A stretch of DNA of 64,000 nt from Chitinophagaceae bacterium (GTDB lineage: Bacteria; Bacteroidota; Bacteroidia; Chitinophagales; Chitinophagaceae): contig JADBXR010000002.1 in the NCBI GenBank assembly GCA_020403425.1, forward strand, positions 434,001 to 498,000, written 5' to 3'. The notes beneath the pieces are model-generated. The model did not search any database. It was not told the origin of the DNA and saw only the letters and a list, made by a program, of their open reading frames with translations. The position numbers and the translations under genes are program-made. Of this stretch, positions 26,177-35,494 are shown piece after piece; the stretch's first letter is position 1, and each line of letters opens with the position of its first letter.

Positions 26177-27433
26177 TTAACTTATCGCTGTCAATTCGAT
26201 CACAGTGATCTCGGGCAGGATCCCCACCCTTCCGGGGTATCCGATAAAACCATATCCCCGGTTCACATACAGTTTCTGGTTGCCCTCTTCGTACAGGCCC
26301 GCCCATTGTTTGTACATCCACTGTACCGGGCTCCATTTGAAGTAGGGGTTTTCAAGACCGAACTGCATACCATGCGTATGTCCCGATAACATGAGGTCGA
26401 TATCGCTATATTTGGGTTTTATCTCTGCATCCCAATGACTGGGATCATGGCTCAGTAAGATCTTAAAAGGAATGTTCTCTGTTCCGGGATAGGCTTCGTG
26501 CATCTTACCATATTTGGGAAAACGTCCTTTGGCACCCCAGTTCTCAATACCCAGCACGGCGATCTGCTCACCGTCCCTATTGAACAGCACGTGCTCATTC
26601 ATCAGCAAACGCCAGCCCAATTGGGCATGCACCTGCTTCAGCCTTTCCAGGTTGGCGGCTTTTTCCTGTTGAGAGGGCCAGGCAACATAATCGCCATAGT
26701 CGTGGTTGCCCAGCGAACTGTACACTCCCATGGGAGCTTTGAGGCGGTTGAATACATCCATATAATCGTGCATCTCATCTGCCCGGTCGTTCACCAGGTC
26801 GCCTGTGAAGAGGATCATATCCGGCTTTTGCTGCAAAATCAGTTCAACGCCCTGGTTCACAGCCTCCTTGTTATGGAAACTGCCGCTGTGGATATCGCTG
26901 ATATGTACAATGCGTAACCCGTCAAAGGATCTGGGCAGGTTGGCAAAACCCAGTTGCATCTTTTTGACCTGGTACTTATATTTATTACTGAACCCATAAA
27001 GCAAGGTACCGAACAGGCCGCCTCCCAGACCCAGACCCAGCCAGCTCAGGAAAGTGGACCTCGGGATACCGTTGCCTTCACCCATAAAACGGGCGCCGGT
27101 ATCGGGCAATATCTTCGACAACAGGAACAGGGAGCCCCTGCGCAGGTCATCGGTAAAAAAGAACAGGGAGCCCACCAGTTTGGCAAAGAAAATACCCACC
27201 AGTATGGCAAACACATAATTACGGAACAGTTTGGAGCTCTGCAGCGCCTGTATATAAGGAAAGGAGAGCAATGCTGCCAGGGTGAAGAGGGAAATTACCC
27301 AGTAACTCACATGGATCCAGGTGCGCAAACGCTCGCTGGAATTTTGGGTAACGGTCCGTAAAGCCTGGAACACATACAGATCCAGTAACAGCATGATCAG
27401 GGCTATGATCCACCAGGTGCCTGCATTTCTCAT
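26177..27433 (-). CDS. Membrane metallophosphoesterase
   Basis: This 418-residue protein has four or five membrane helices in the first 145 residues. A calcineurin-type phosphoesterase domain follows, with all motifs: HISDIHSGS (Asp and His), GDLVNDR, GNHDYGDY, LLSHDPSHWD and GHTHGMQFG. The domain binds two metal ions, probably Mn or Fe. YkuE/YaeI relatives hydrolyse lipid-linked or nucleotide phosphates; the substrate is not evident. ATG 27433 gives a sensible N-terminal anchor and fits the promoter at 27506-27537. Confidence 0.9.
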   Translation of the reverse strand: MRNAGTWWIIALIMLLLDLYVFQALRTVTQNSSERLRTWIHVSYWVISLFTLAALLSFPYIQALQSSKLFRNYVFAILVGIFFAKLVGSLFFFTDDLRRGSLFLLSKILPDTGARFMGEGNGIPRSTFLSWLGLGLGGGLFGTLLYGFSNKYKYQVKKMQLGFANLPRSFDGLRIVHISDIHSGSFHNKEAVNQGVELILQQKPDMILFTGDLVNDRADEMHDYMDVFNRLKAPMGVYSSLGNHDYGDYVAWPSQQEKAANLERLKQVHAQLGWRLLMNEHVLFNRDGEQIAVLGIENWGAKGRFPKYGKMHEAYPGTENIPFKILLSHDPSHWDAEIKPKYSDIDLMLSGHTHGMQFGLENPYFKWSPVQWMYKQWAGLYEEGNQKLYVNRGYGFIGYPGRVGILPEITVIELTAIS

Positions 27434-27505
27434 GAATGGTCGTTTAAAGGTTTGTTCTTGTTGACGTTTGATCGGGCCTGATATTGTTTTCCGGAAAATA
27501 GGCCG

Positions 27506-27537
27506 CAAAGATAGGCCCACGCTCCCCCACCTGCCAA
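27506..27537 (-). promoter_or_regulatory. Sigma-A-type promoter of the phosphoesterase gene
   Basis: On the reverse strand TATCTTTG (27506-27513) fits the -7 consensus, with TTG at 27535-27537 after a 21-base spacer. Transcription would begin about 65 bases before the ATG at 27433. Confidence 0.5.
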
Positions 27538-27597
27538 CAGTCCGCTCCTGATAACAGGATTTGAAGAATATTGTTTCGGAAGATGTGCCCTAAAGTG

Positions 27598-27605
27598 TAT
27601 TTTTG
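27598..27605 (+). promoter_or_regulatory. -7 promoter box (TATTTTTG)
   Basis: An exact TAnnTTTG lies 23 bases before the UPF0173 gene. The nearest TTG upstream is at a 24-base spacing, longer than usual here, so only the -7 box is supported. Confidence 0.4.
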
Positions 27606-27628
27606 AAACTTTCAAATAAAGGATCCGC

Positions 27629-28309
27629 ATGAAACTGACCTTTTATGGCCATTCCTGTTTCCAGGTAACGATCGGGGGTAAGAAAATACTCTTCGACCCC
27701 TTCATTACCTATAACGAACTGGCCAAAGACATTGATGTGAACCAGATAGAAACAGATTATATTTTTCTATCACATGGTCACGCCGATCATATTGCCGATG
27801 CCGTATCCATAGCACAAAGAACGGGCTGTAAAGTGGTTGCCAGCTGGGAAATACATGAGTGGCTGAACAAACAAGGGGTAGGCAATACCCACCCCATGAA
27901 CACGGGAGGTAAGTGGAAATTCGACTTTGGCACCGTAAAATGCACGGTGGCACAGCATAGCAGTGGTTTACCAGATGGCAGTTATGGGGGTAATCCCATG
28001 GGTTTCCTGTTCAGCTCCGGGGAAGGCAATTTTTATTACAGCGGTGATACGGCCCTGACCCTTGACATGCAGCTCATCCCCACCTGGGCCAAGCTGGATT
28101 TTGCGGTGTTGCCCATTGGCGACAATTTTACCATGGACGTGGCCGATGCGGTAAGGGCGGCAGATTTTGTACAATGTTCCACGGTAGTAGGCGTACATTA
28201 CAATACATTTGGTTTTATAAGGATCAACGAAGCAGAGGCCAGGGCGGCATTCGGTGCCTCCGGTAAACAACTGCTGCTTCCGGCGATCGGCGAAACAATC
28301 GATATCTAA
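27629..28309 (+). CDS. UPF0173-family MBL-fold metal-dependent hydrolase
   Basis: This 226-residue metallo-beta-lactamase-fold protein begins MKLTFYGHSCF and carries SHGHADHI at 48-55 (His49, His51, Asp53, His54), a further ligand in VAQHSS, and the GDTAL segment with the bridging Asp. This is the UPF0173 pattern: conserved, two-metal, substrate unknown. It is 40 bases upstream of parA, and this order recurs in Bacteroidota. It differs from the broken MBL remnant at 8033 in having the full metal site. Confidence 0.93.
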   Translation: MKLTFYGHSCFQVTIGGKKILFDPFITYNELAKDIDVNQIETDYIFLSHGHADHIADAVSIAQRTGCKVVASWEIHEWLNKQGVGNTHPMNTGGKWKFDFGTVKCTVAQHSSGLPDGSYGGNPMGFLFSSGEGNFYYSGDTALTLDMQLIPTWAKLDFAVLPIGDNFTMDVADAVRAADFVQCSTVVGVHYNTFGFIRINEAEARAAFGASGKQLLLPAIGETIDI

Positions 28310-28349
28310 AACATTCATCAAAAAAGCCCTTCGGGGTTTGGGGGTACAT

Positions 28350-29150
28350 ATGGCGAGAATCATCGGCGTAGCCAATCAGAAAGGCGGAGTAGGCAAAACA
28401 ACATCAGCGATCAATGTAGCAGCCAGCCTGGCTGTTCTTGAATTCAGAATATTACTGGTAGATGCGGACCCTCAGGCCAACAGCACCACCGGTGTGGGTT
28501 TTGACCTGCACAATATCACCAACAGCCTGTACGACTGCATGGTGAACAACGCTCCTGCCTCAGACGTGATCCTGAAAAGTGATGTACCCAACCTGGATGT
28601 ACTGCCCTCCCATATTGACCTGGTGGGTGCCGAGATAGAGATGATCAATTACCCCAATCGCGAGAATGTGCTCAAGACCATACTGGATGCGGTGCGGGAC
28701 AAATACGATTTCATCATCATTGACTGCTCCCCTTCCCTGGGCCTGATCACCGTGAACTCACTGGTGGCATCTGACAGCGTGATCGTTCCGGTGCAGTGCG
28801 AGTTCTTTGCACTGGAGGGACTGGGTAAACTGTTGAACACCATCAAGATCGTGCAGAGCCGGCTTAACCCCGAACTGCAGATCGAAGGTATCCTGATGAC
28901 CATGTACGATGGCCGTCTCCGTTTGTGCAACCAGGTGGTAAGCGAAGTGAGAAGACATTTCGATGATATGGTCTTTGACACCATCATACACCGGAACACC
29001 CGACTGAGCGAGGCCCCCAGTGTGGGCAAACCCGTGATCCTGTACGATGCCGAAAGCAAAGGCGCCGTGAACTACCTGAACCTGGCGAAGGAGATCTTAC
29101 AGAACAACGGCATGACAAAAATGTCGAACGAAGAAAGAATACTGGAATAG
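28350..29150 (+). CDS. parA: ParA/Soj chromosome-partition ATPase
   Basis: This 266-residue ATPase carries the deviant Walker A KGGVGKTT at 11-18 with the signature Lys pair, then LLVDADPQ and IIDCSPSLG as Walker A' and B. It binds DNA non-specifically when ATP-bound and drives segregation of ParB-parS complexes. The ATG at 28350 is clear because the family's MARIIGVANQ starts there. parB follows 93 bases later. That spacer is AT-rich and has word-like direct and inverted fragments (TAATTAAGAATTATCAATTAA). I found no obvious parS-like palindrome nearby. Confidence 0.96.
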   Translation: MARIIGVANQKGGVGKTTSAINVAASLAVLEFRILLVDADPQANSTTGVGFDLHNITNSLYDCMVNNAPASDVILKSDVPNLDVLPSHIDLVGAEIEMINYPNRENVLKTILDAVRDKYDFIIIDCSPSLGLITVNSLVASDSVIVPVQCEFFALEGLGKLLNTIKIVQSRLNPELQIEGILMTMYDGRLRLCNQVVSEVRRHFDDMVFDTIIHRNTRLSEAPSVGKPVILYDAESKGAVNYLNLAKEILQNNGMTKMSNEERILE

Positions 29151-29243
29151 CTCATTAGTAATAAGTGGTTGGTCATGAATCATGATCGACCGCTCAACCG
29201 GGACCCGAATTACTAATTAAGAATTATCAATTAACCATTACCC

Positions 29244-30167
29244 ATGACCACTCCCAAACAAAACAAAGACCTGATCGGCAAGGGCCTCCGTTCTTTGTTA
29301 CAGAATATTGACCAGGACCTGAAGACCACCGCCGGTAGTTTAAAGACCGATGTAGTTGAGCAGGTTACCCATACCACCCGCATACCGCTCAGCGATATAC
29401 AGATCAACCCCAAGCAGCCCAGGAGGGATTTTGATGAAACGGCGCTGAATGAACTGGCGGCCTCCATCAAACTGCACGATATCATCCAGCCGCTAACGGT
29501 CTCAAAATTACCCAACGGTAAATACCAGCTGATCGCGGGTGAGCGCCGATTCAGGGCGTCTAAAATTGCCGGGCTGAAAGATGTACCGGCATACATACGC
29601 CAGGCCAACGACCAGCAACTGCTGGAACTGGCCTTACTGGAGAACTTACAGCGGGAAGACCTGAACGCGGTTGAGATAGCGCTCAGCTACAAAAGGATGA
29701 TGGAGGAGCTGGACTATACCCAGGAACAGGTAGCCGAAAGAATGGGCAAGGAAAGAAGTACCGTGACCAATTACCTGCGCCTGCTGAAACTGCCACCCGA
29801 TATACAGCTGGCGGTGAGAAGCGGTGCATTGAGCATGGGTCATGCCAGGGCATTGGTGAACATAGACACCATCGACAAACAGTTATTCGTTTATAAAGAG
29901 ATCCAGGGCAAGGGCCTCAGCGTACGCCAGACCGAAGAACTGGTTCGGAACATGTACAAAGCGGAGAAACCCGGTGCTGTTAAATCTTCCGTAAAGTCTG
30001 ACCTGCCTCCGGCTTACAAAAAAATTGAAGATAATTTAGCCTCTCATTTTGCCACCAAGGTCAAAATGGCTCATAATAAAAAAGGCTACGGAAGCATCAC
30101 CATCGAATACTATTCACTGGAAGAACTGAATAAGATACTGGATGCGATGAATGTTTCTGTGGGTTAA
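29244..30167 (+). CDS. parB: ParB chromosome-partition protein
   Basis: This 307-residue protein has the ParB CTPase/N-terminal domain (about 50-140), with PRRDFDE as box I and the GERRFRA motif near 93-99. A helix-turn-helix follows at about 155-180 (TQEQVAERMGKERSTVTNYLRLL), then a C-terminal dimer domain that is lower complexity and Lys-rich before residues 255-307. It spreads from parS sites as a CTP-dependent clamp and is moved by ParA. It is preceded by parA and followed, 6 bases later, by a DUF5683 protein. Confidence 0.96.
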   Translation: MTTPKQNKDLIGKGLRSLLQNIDQDLKTTAGSLKTDVVEQVTHTTRIPLSDIQINPKQPRRDFDETALNELAASIKLHDIIQPLTVSKLPNGKYQLIAGERRFRASKIAGLKDVPAYIRQANDQQLLELALLENLQREDLNAVEIALSYKRMMEELDYTQEQVAERMGKERSTVTNYLRLLKLPPDIQLAVRSGALSMGHARALVNIDTIDKQLFVYKEIQGKGLSVRQTEELVRNMYKAEKPGAVKSSVKSDLPPAYKKIEDNLASHFATKVKMAHNKKGYGSITIEYYSLEELNKILDAMNVSVG

Positions 30168-30173
30168 TCGCTG

Positions 30174-30839
30174 ATGAAATCATATTCCTTTTTCATATGG
30201 TTACTGGTGGGTCTGCTGGGTACCTGTGCCGTTCGTGCACAGGACGATAAAAAAGCATTGGCCAACAGCAGCGCTTTCACCAACCCGGTCGATAGTACTG
30301 TAAAACAGCAGCAGGCCCCAGTCAAAAAAGATACGGTCAGGAAACACAACCCACGAATTGCCACCAAACGTTCTGCACTGATACCCGGATGGGGCCAGGC
30401 CTATAACAGGGAATACTGGAAGATCCCGATCGTGTATGGCATACTCGCCATCCCTACAACTTTGTATTTCTACAATAACGACCTCTACAAAAAAACGAAG
30501 TTCGCCTACGAAGCATTGTACAAAGCGCAGGGGCCCAACAAAGATTCCACCGACCTGCCCTTCATTGACCCGCAGCTGAAAAACCTGAGCATTTCGTCCC
30601 TGCAAAGTTACCGCAACTCCTTTCGCCGTGACCGCGACTATTCCATTCTCTGGTTTTTGCTGGCCTGGGGATTGCAGGTAGCGGATGCCACTGTATTTGC
30701 CCACCTGAAGCAGTTCGATGTAAGTAACGACCTGTCCATGGAACTGACCCCGGTCTTTAATCCGGTCACACGCACACCGGGCCTGGGACTTACCCTGAAC
30801 CTGAAACCTCCTGTCAAGAAACCTGTGATCGCAAGATGA
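30174..30839 (+). CDS. DUF5683 membrane protein
   Basis: This 221-residue protein has a signal-like N-terminus (MKSYSFFIWLLVGLLGTCAVRAQ), a Lys/Gln-rich spacer, and then the DUF5683 signature RSALIPGWGQAYNREYWKIP at about 65-84. Two short hydrophobic segments follow (IVYGILAIPTTLYFY; YSILWFLLAWGLQV). It occurs after parB in many Bacteroidota and is likely an envelope protein, but its job is not known. It begins 6 bases after the parB stop codon and precedes dapB by 102 bases. Confidence 0.88.
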   Translation: MKSYSFFIWLLVGLLGTCAVRAQDDKKALANSSAFTNPVDSTVKQQQAPVKKDTVRKHNPRIATKRSALIPGWGQAYNREYWKIPIVYGILAIPTTLYFYNNDLYKKTKFAYEALYKAQGPNKDSTDLPFIDPQLKNLSISSLQSYRNSFRRDRDYSILWFLLAWGLQVADATVFAHLKQFDVSNDLSMELTPVFNPVTRTPGLGLTLNLKPPVKKPVIAR

Positions 30840-30941
30840 TCCCGGGTTTTCAATAAAATTTGACAGACTCCCTTGAATTGTACCTCCGATGTGTTTCCTT
30901 TGTAAAAAAGGAACAGAATACGCCTTCATCAAACCAGTATT

Positions 30942-31658
30942 ATGAGAATTGCACTGATCGGCTATGGTAAAATGGGAAAGGCCATTGAGGCCATTGCCCT
31001 GGAAAAAGGACACGAAGTGGTGCTGAAGATCGACATCAGCAACGCCGCCGACCTGAACAAAGAGAATATCAGCAAAGCAGATGTGGCCATTGAGTTCACA
31101 GGTCCGCATAGTGCTTTCGGCAATGTAATGAAATGCCTGGAGATGGGCATTCCCCTGGTCTGCGGCTCTACCGGCTGGCTGGACAAATGGAATGAGGCAA
31201 AGGCTTTTTGCGAACAACAGAACGGCACCCTGATCTATGCCAGCAACTACAGTATTGGTGTGAACCTGTTCTTTGAACTCAACACCCGGCTGGCCAAACT
31301 GATGAGCGGTTATCCGGAGTACCATGTGAGTATGGAAGAGATCCATCACACGCAGAAAAAAGATGCACCCAGCGGTACCGCCATTACACTGGCAGAACAG
31401 GTACTTGCCAATATCCCGTCAAAAAAGAACTGGGTGAATCATGCCAGTTCCAACCCGGAAGAACTGGGGATCGTTTCTGAAAGGATCGATCCGGCACCTG
31501 GTACACATAAGATCAGGTACTCATCGCCTGTTGATGATATCGAGATCATTCACACTGCCCATAACCGCATCGGTTTTGCCGGTGGCGCTGTACTGGCTGC
31601 AGAATTTGCAATAGGTAAAAAAGGTATCTTTGGCATGAAAGAGGTACTGGGTCTATAA
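30942..31658 (+). CDS. dapB: 4-hydroxy-tetrahydrodipicolinate reductase
   Basis: This 238-residue enzyme reduces the product of DapA to tetrahydrodipicolinate in lysine and diaminopimelate synthesis. The Rossmann motif GYGKMG lies at 7-12, and the C-terminal domain has the catalytic EIHHTQKKDAPSGTA around His135/His136 and Lys140. The NAD(P) discriminator after strand 2 is KIDISN, an Asp that suggests NADH can be used. The length is a little short of the 270 residues in gamma-proteobacteria, as is usual for Bacteroidota. dapB after parB-DUF5683 is typical for the phylum. Confidence 0.95.
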   Translation: MRIALIGYGKMGKAIEAIALEKGHEVVLKIDISNAADLNKENISKADVAIEFTGPHSAFGNVMKCLEMGIPLVCGSTGWLDKWNEAKAFCEQQNGTLIYASNYSIGVNLFFELNTRLAKLMSGYPEYHVSMEEIHHTQKKDAPSGTAITLAEQVLANIPSKKNWVNHASSNPEELGIVSERIDPAPGTHKIRYSSPVDDIEIIHTAHNRIGFAGGAVLAAEFAIGKKGIFGMKEVLGL

Positions 31659-31756
31659 ACGCTCCCCCTGTTTATGATGACCCTCCTGTAAAATGATCCA
31701 GTATCAACGGTAAGTCCTGCTTACACGAAGTATCCCTTATTATTCAATTTTTCGTC

Positions 31757-32167
31757 ATGCTATCAAAGAAAACACAATATGCCCTGAAAGCGCTCACCTA
31801 CATGGCCGAACGCAAAAAAGATGGTCCTGTTCTGATCGCTGAGATATCAAAGAAGAAAAAGATCCCGCTCAAGTTCCTGGAGAACATCCTGTTGGAATTG
31901 AAAAAAGCCGGTTTGCTCGACAGCAAAAAAGGAAAAGGTGGTGGATATTTCTTTAAAGTGGACCCCCAGGAGATCTCTTTGGCACAGGTTATGCGGCTGA
32001 TCGAAGGTCCCATCGCCCTGCTGCCCTGTGTGAGTCTGAATTTTTACCAGAAGTGCAAGGACTGCGATGAGAAGAAATGCGGACTGAACAAAGTGATGAA
32101 ACAGGTGCGCGACAACACCCTGGTGATCCTGGAAAATAAAACTGTGTACGACCTACTTGCAAAATAA
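31757..32167 (+). CDS. Rrf2-family transcriptional regulator
   Basis: This 136-residue winged-helix protein opens with the family's MLSKKTQYALKALTYMAE; IPLKFLENILLELKKAGLLDSKKG forms the recognition helix and wing start. Cys residues in LLPCVSLNFYQKCKDCDEKKCG (about 92-113) could hold an iron-sulfur cluster as in IscR or RsrR, or act as redox sensors. Targets are unknown. The barrel gene at 32189 starts 21 bases downstream and is probably co-transcribed. Confidence 0.92.
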   Translation: MLSKKTQYALKALTYMAERKKDGPVLIAEISKKKKIPLKFLENILLELKKAGLLDSKKGKGGGYFFKVDPQEISLAQVMRLIEGPIALLPCVSLNFYQKCKDCDEKKCGLNKVMKQVRDNTLVILENKTVYDLLAK

Positions 32168-32188
32168 CAACCATCCTAAAACCACATC

Positions 32189-32935
32189 ATGAAAAAACTA
32201 CTCATTATCCTGTTATGCCTGCCCATGTTTGCGGGCGCCCAAAAGCTGATCGGCGGAAAAAACATCATTCGTTGGAACATCGGCTCCATGGCATTGAGAA
32301 ACTACCACTTTACCTATGAACGCAGTCTTACCAGGAACCTTTCCGCTTCGCTCAGTTACCGTACCATGCCCAAGGGAACCCTTCCCTTCCAGGACAAGCT
32401 GGCCGATATCATCGACAGTAAAAATGTGAACTTCGGCAATTTCCAGATCGGCGGTACCGCCTGGACCCTGGAAGGCCGTGTGTACATTGGCCTCGGACGC
32501 ATGAAAGGATTTTACGTAGCACCTTATCTGCGTTTTGCGGATTTTGACATCTCTGCACCTGTCAAATACACGTACACCTCCACTACCCCTCCAACCACCG
32601 GCCAGACCTTTTCGAAGGAAGCCAATTTTGTGGGTAAGATCAAATCTACCAGTCCCGGATTGTTATTGGGCTGGCAGTTCCAGATCGCTACCAAGATCGT
32701 ACTTGACCTGCAGATCATCGGCGGACATTATGGTAGTGGTTCAGGTGACCTGAACTTCTTATCTGCGCTAAGTAATGATGAAGTCACCGCACTGAACAAC
32801 AGTATCAACGATATCAAAAACAATTCCGGCCCTTACAAATTAAGCGGTAGTGCCAACAACAACGGCGCACAGATCAAGGCCGATGGCCCCTGGTTCGGTA
32901 TCCGCTCCAATATTGGTATTGGGGTAAGATTTTAA
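32189..32935 (+). CDS. DUF3575-like outer-membrane barrel protein
   Basis: This 248-residue secreted barrel has a signal peptide (MKKLLIILLCLPMFAGAQ) followed by beta strands, including the DUF3575-like NIIRWNIGSMALRNYHFTYER. A Ser/Thr/Pro-rich loop lies near 128-145 and an Asn-rich loop near 210-235. It ends in SNIGIGVRF, the outer-membrane insertion signal. No specific substrate is suggested. It directly follows the Rrf2 gene and is closed by the terminator at 32967. Confidence 0.85.
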   Translation: MKKLLIILLCLPMFAGAQKLIGGKNIIRWNIGSMALRNYHFTYERSLTRNLSASLSYRTMPKGTLPFQDKLADIIDSKNVNFGNFQIGGTAWTLEGRVYIGLGRMKGFYVAPYLRFADFDISAPVKYTYTSTTPPTTGQTFSKEANFVGKIKSTSPGLLLGWQFQIATKIVLDLQIIGGHYGSGSGDLNFLSALSNDEVTALNNSINDIKNNSGPYKLSGSANNNGAQIKADGPWFGIRSNIGIGVRF

Positions 32936-32966
32936 TCAGGAATTGGTCATTAATAATTAAAAAATC

Positions 32967-33010
32967 AGAAGGGCTGTCATTCCTGGTGATCCAGAAATGA
33001 CAGCCCTTCT
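32967..33010. terminator. Bidirectional terminator hairpin
   Basis: Perfect 15-base arms AGAAGGGCTGTCATT / AATGACAGCCCTTCT flank a 14-base loop between convergent genes (barrel at 32189-32935, SDR at 33061-34023). An A-rich run precedes the stem, which gives a U-tract for reverse-strand transcripts. Confidence 0.85.
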
Positions 33011-33060
33011 TGTATTTGAGTGATACCTGCTTACAGCAAGCAATTGCTCATCACTAATGA

Positions 33061-34023
33061 TCAATCTTTCGTTTGCTTCTTCAGATTCGTGAGCATGTCC
33101 ACCGTCATCTTACTGAGGTCATACTCGGCTTTCCATCCCCAGTCGCGGTTGGCCACGCTGTCGTCAATACTCTGCGGCCAGCTATCGGCGATGGCCTGTC
33201 GGTAGTCGGGGGCATAACTCATGGCGAAATCAGGGATATGTTTTTGTATCTCTGCCGCAATTTCCCTGGGGGCGAAACTCATTCCCGAAATATTATACGA
33301 AGTACGTATCGAGATCTTTTCGGCCGGAGCATCCATGAGCTCCAGGGTGGCGCGGATGGCATCCGGCATGTACATCATGGGCAGATAGGTATCTTCCTGT
33401 AAAAAACATTTGTATCGCTTACGTTCGATGGCTTCGCCATAGATCTCCACGGCATAATCGGTGGTACCACCACCGGGTTCCGATTTGTAGCTGATGAGTC
33501 CGGGATAACGGATGCTACGCACATCCACCCCATAACGGTTGTGGTAGTAATTACACCAGAACTCTCCGGCATACTTACTGATACCATATACGGTGATCGG
33601 CTCTATCACGGTCTGCTGCGGGCATTGCTGTTTGGGAGATGTGGGACCGAATACAGCAATACTGCTGGGCCAGTAAACTTTGTGCAGGTTCTCTTCACGC
33701 GCAATATCCAACACGTTCAGCAGGCCCTGCATATTGAGGTGCCAGGCAAGATTGGGATTTTTTTCGCCGGTGGCGGATAGGATCGCCGCCAATAGGTAGA
33801 TCTGCGTGATGTTCTGGCGGATCACCTGAACATGCAGCATCTCTTTGTTCATCACATCGAGGCTAACATAGGGGCCGGTTCCTTTCAGCAAAGGATTCTC
33901 TTCACGCAGGTCCGAAGCGACCACATTGTTATTTCCGTATTTCTTCCGAAGAGCAAGTGTCAATTCCACCCCGATCTGGCCAGAAGCGCCGATCACGAGG
34001 ATCTTATCTTTTACAATAGACAT
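33061..34023 (-). CDS. NAD-dependent epimerase/SDR, L-threonine dehydrogenase-like
   Basis: This 320-residue extended SDR has GASGQIG at 11-17 for NAD, the YGISK pair (Tyr and Lys of YxxxK) near 145-149, and conserved RSIRYPGLIS and YNISGMSF. It resembles the SDR-type L-threonine 3-dehydrogenases of bacteria, which oxidise threonine to 2-amino-3-ketobutyrate, more than sugar epimerases. That is a family-level judgement. ATG 34023 starts the fold; the longer open frame reads upstream through repeat-like words. No partner kbl gene is seen nearby. Confidence 0.87.
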   Translation of the reverse strand: MSIVKDKILVIGASGQIGVELTLALRKKYGNNNVVASDLREENPLLKGTGPYVSLDVMNKEMLHVQVIRQNITQIYLLAAILSATGEKNPNLAWHLNMQGLLNVLDIAREENLHKVYWPSSIAVFGPTSPKQQCPQQTVIEPITVYGISKYAGEFWCNYYHNRYGVDVRSIRYPGLISYKSEPGGGTTDYAVEIYGEAIERKRYKCFLQEDTYLPMMYMPDAIRATLELMDAPAEKISIRTSYNISGMSFAPREIAAEIQKHIPDFAMSYAPDYRQAIADSWPQSIDDSVANRDWGWKAEYDLSKMTVDMLTNLKKQTKD

Positions 34024-34046
34024 GGCAATCTTTTTATGAGGGCAAA

Positions 34047-34094
34047 GAAACGAATGAATATCGAATATTGAACGCTGAATATGGAATGCTGATC
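34047..34094. repeat. Composite repeat fragment, copy 7
   Basis: GAATGAATATCGAATATTGAA and CGCTGAATATGGAATGCTGA fit the left block of the repeat family. It lies in the divergent spacer between the SDR and kdsA genes. Confidence 0.5.
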
Positions 34095-34154
34095 TGTTTA
34101 ACAAGCAGCTGTGTGACCGTTCATATTCCCCTTCTTCTATCAGGGCGAAATGCC

Positions 34155-34162
34155 TAAATTTG
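34155..34162 (+). promoter_or_regulatory. -7 promoter box of kdsA (TAAATTTG)
   Basis: An exact TAnnTTTG lies 21 bases before the chosen kdsA ATG. No clear -33 TTG is present at an 18-21 base spacing, so confidence is moderate. Confidence 0.45.
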
Positions 34163-34183
34163 CAGCACACTCAATCTATCCCC

Positions 34184-35008
34184 ATGTTACCAGGCTACCT
34201 TACTCGGTTATTCCAGTCACAGTCATACAACCCGGATAATTTTTTCCTGATCGCCGGTCCCTGTGTGGTGGAAAGTGAGGAACTGGTGATGGAGATCGCC
34301 GACAAAGTATCAGGTATCTGCAAACGGCTGGAGATCCCCTATGTGTTCAAAGCCAGCTACCGCAAGGCCAACCGTACCAGTGCCAGTTCTTTTACAGGTA
34401 TCGGGGATGACAATGGACTGAGCCTGATCAAAAAAGTGGGAACCACTTATCAACTGCCCACCACTTCCGATATCCATGCGCATGAGGAGGCTGCGATGGC
34501 GGCCCCGTATATCGATATTTTGCAGATACCGGCGTTCCTTTGTCGCCAGACAGACCTGCTGGTGGCGGCAGCCGAGACCGGTAAGGTCGTTAACGTGAAA
34601 AAAGGGCAGTTCCTGAGCGGCCCCTCCATGAAATTCGCGGTAGACAAGATCAAACTGGCCGGAAACGATCAGGTGATGCTGACAGAAAGGGGGAATACTT
34701 TTGGTTACCAGGACCTGGTAGTGGATTACCGGAACATACCCTGGATGCAGGAGAACCAGGTACCCGTGATCATGGATTGCACCCATTCCCTTCAGCAGCC
34801 GAACCAGACCTCGGGCGTTACCGGTGGTAACCCACAACTGATCGGGACCATTGCCAAAGCAGCTATTGCCGCCGGCGCAGATGGCCTCTTCATAGAGACC
34901 CATCCAAACCCCGCAGTAGCCAAAAGCGATGGCGCCAATATGCTACGCCTGGAGCTGCTGGAACCCCTACTTGAAAAACTGGTAACACTAAAAAAAGCCG
35001 TACTGTGA
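34184..35008 (+). CDS. kdsA: 3-deoxy-8-phosphooctulonate synthase (metal-dependent class)
   Basis: This 274-residue enzyme condenses PEP with arabinose-5-phosphate to KDO-8-phosphate for lipopolysaccharide. KASYRKANRTS at about 56-66 binds PEP, and GLFIETHPNP near the C-terminus holds the metal and substrate loop. The N-terminal IAGPCVVES contains Cys27 where metal-independent E. coli KdsA has Asn, so this is the metal-dependent class. ATG 34184 is preferred to a TTG that overlaps the -7 box. Its presence implies an LPS-bearing outer membrane. Confidence 0.95.
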   Translation: MLPGYLTRLFQSQSYNPDNFFLIAGPCVVESEELVMEIADKVSGICKRLEIPYVFKASYRKANRTSASSFTGIGDDNGLSLIKKVGTTYQLPTTSDIHAHEEAAMAAPYIDILQIPAFLCRQTDLLVAAAETGKVVNVKKGQFLSGPSMKFAVDKIKLAGNDQVMLTERGNTFGYQDLVVDYRNIPWMQENQVPVIMDCTHSLQQPNQTSGVTGGNPQLIGTIAKAAIAAGADGLFIETHPNPAVAKSDGANMLRLELLEPLLEKLVTLKKAVL

Positions 35009-35042
35009 TCCCCCTAAATAACCCATTCACCCATTAGAGAAC

Positions 35043-35264
35043 TTACCAGTTCCTGATAGGATTTCTTCTTCCCGCGAGGATATAATTCTTGATGTTGATC
35101 CAGAAAGCCAGGATCATATAGACCACCAATGGGGAGCCCATGGTGAGAAAACTGATGTAGATGAACCATAACCGGATCTTGGAGGAAGCAATACCCAGTT
35201 TTTCGCCAATTTTAGAGCAAACGCCAAAAGCGCTTATTTCCAGAAATTCCCTGATCTTTTGCAT
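35043..35264 (-). CDS. PspC-domain membrane protein
   Basis: This 73-residue protein is a single PspC domain: an amphipathic first segment FGVCSKIGEKLGI, then two membrane stretches (IRLWFIYISFLTMGSPL and VVYMILAFWI) and a basic tail. PspC proteins sense or counter inner-membrane stress. No pspA is nearby. It converges with kdsA across 34 bases and diverges from the aconitase gene. Confidence 0.88.
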   Translation of the reverse strand: MQKIREFLEISAFGVCSKIGEKLGIASSKIRLWFIYISFLTMGSPLVVYMILAFWINIKNYILAGRRNPIRNW

Positions 35265-35494
35265 AACATTGGTTTGATTTGCCGGGGGGCACTGAATTCT
35301 TTATGCAAATTAGACAAATAAGGGTAATAAAAGTTCAAAAACTGTGTTAATGCCCACCCGATTTTTCGTAAATTCGCGACTCAAAAGCGTGCGCATCATC
35401 GCGTAACGCCTAACAAAGGTTTCCCTTCTGTATACCTGGCATCAGCTGTCCGGCATTCAGCATCAGAAACGATACAAATTCTAAATTAACACAT

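Noticed and set aside
28350..30167. parS site near parA/parB
   Set aside because: No 14-16 base palindrome of parS type was recognised in or between the genes by eye. A search with the known consensus would settle it.
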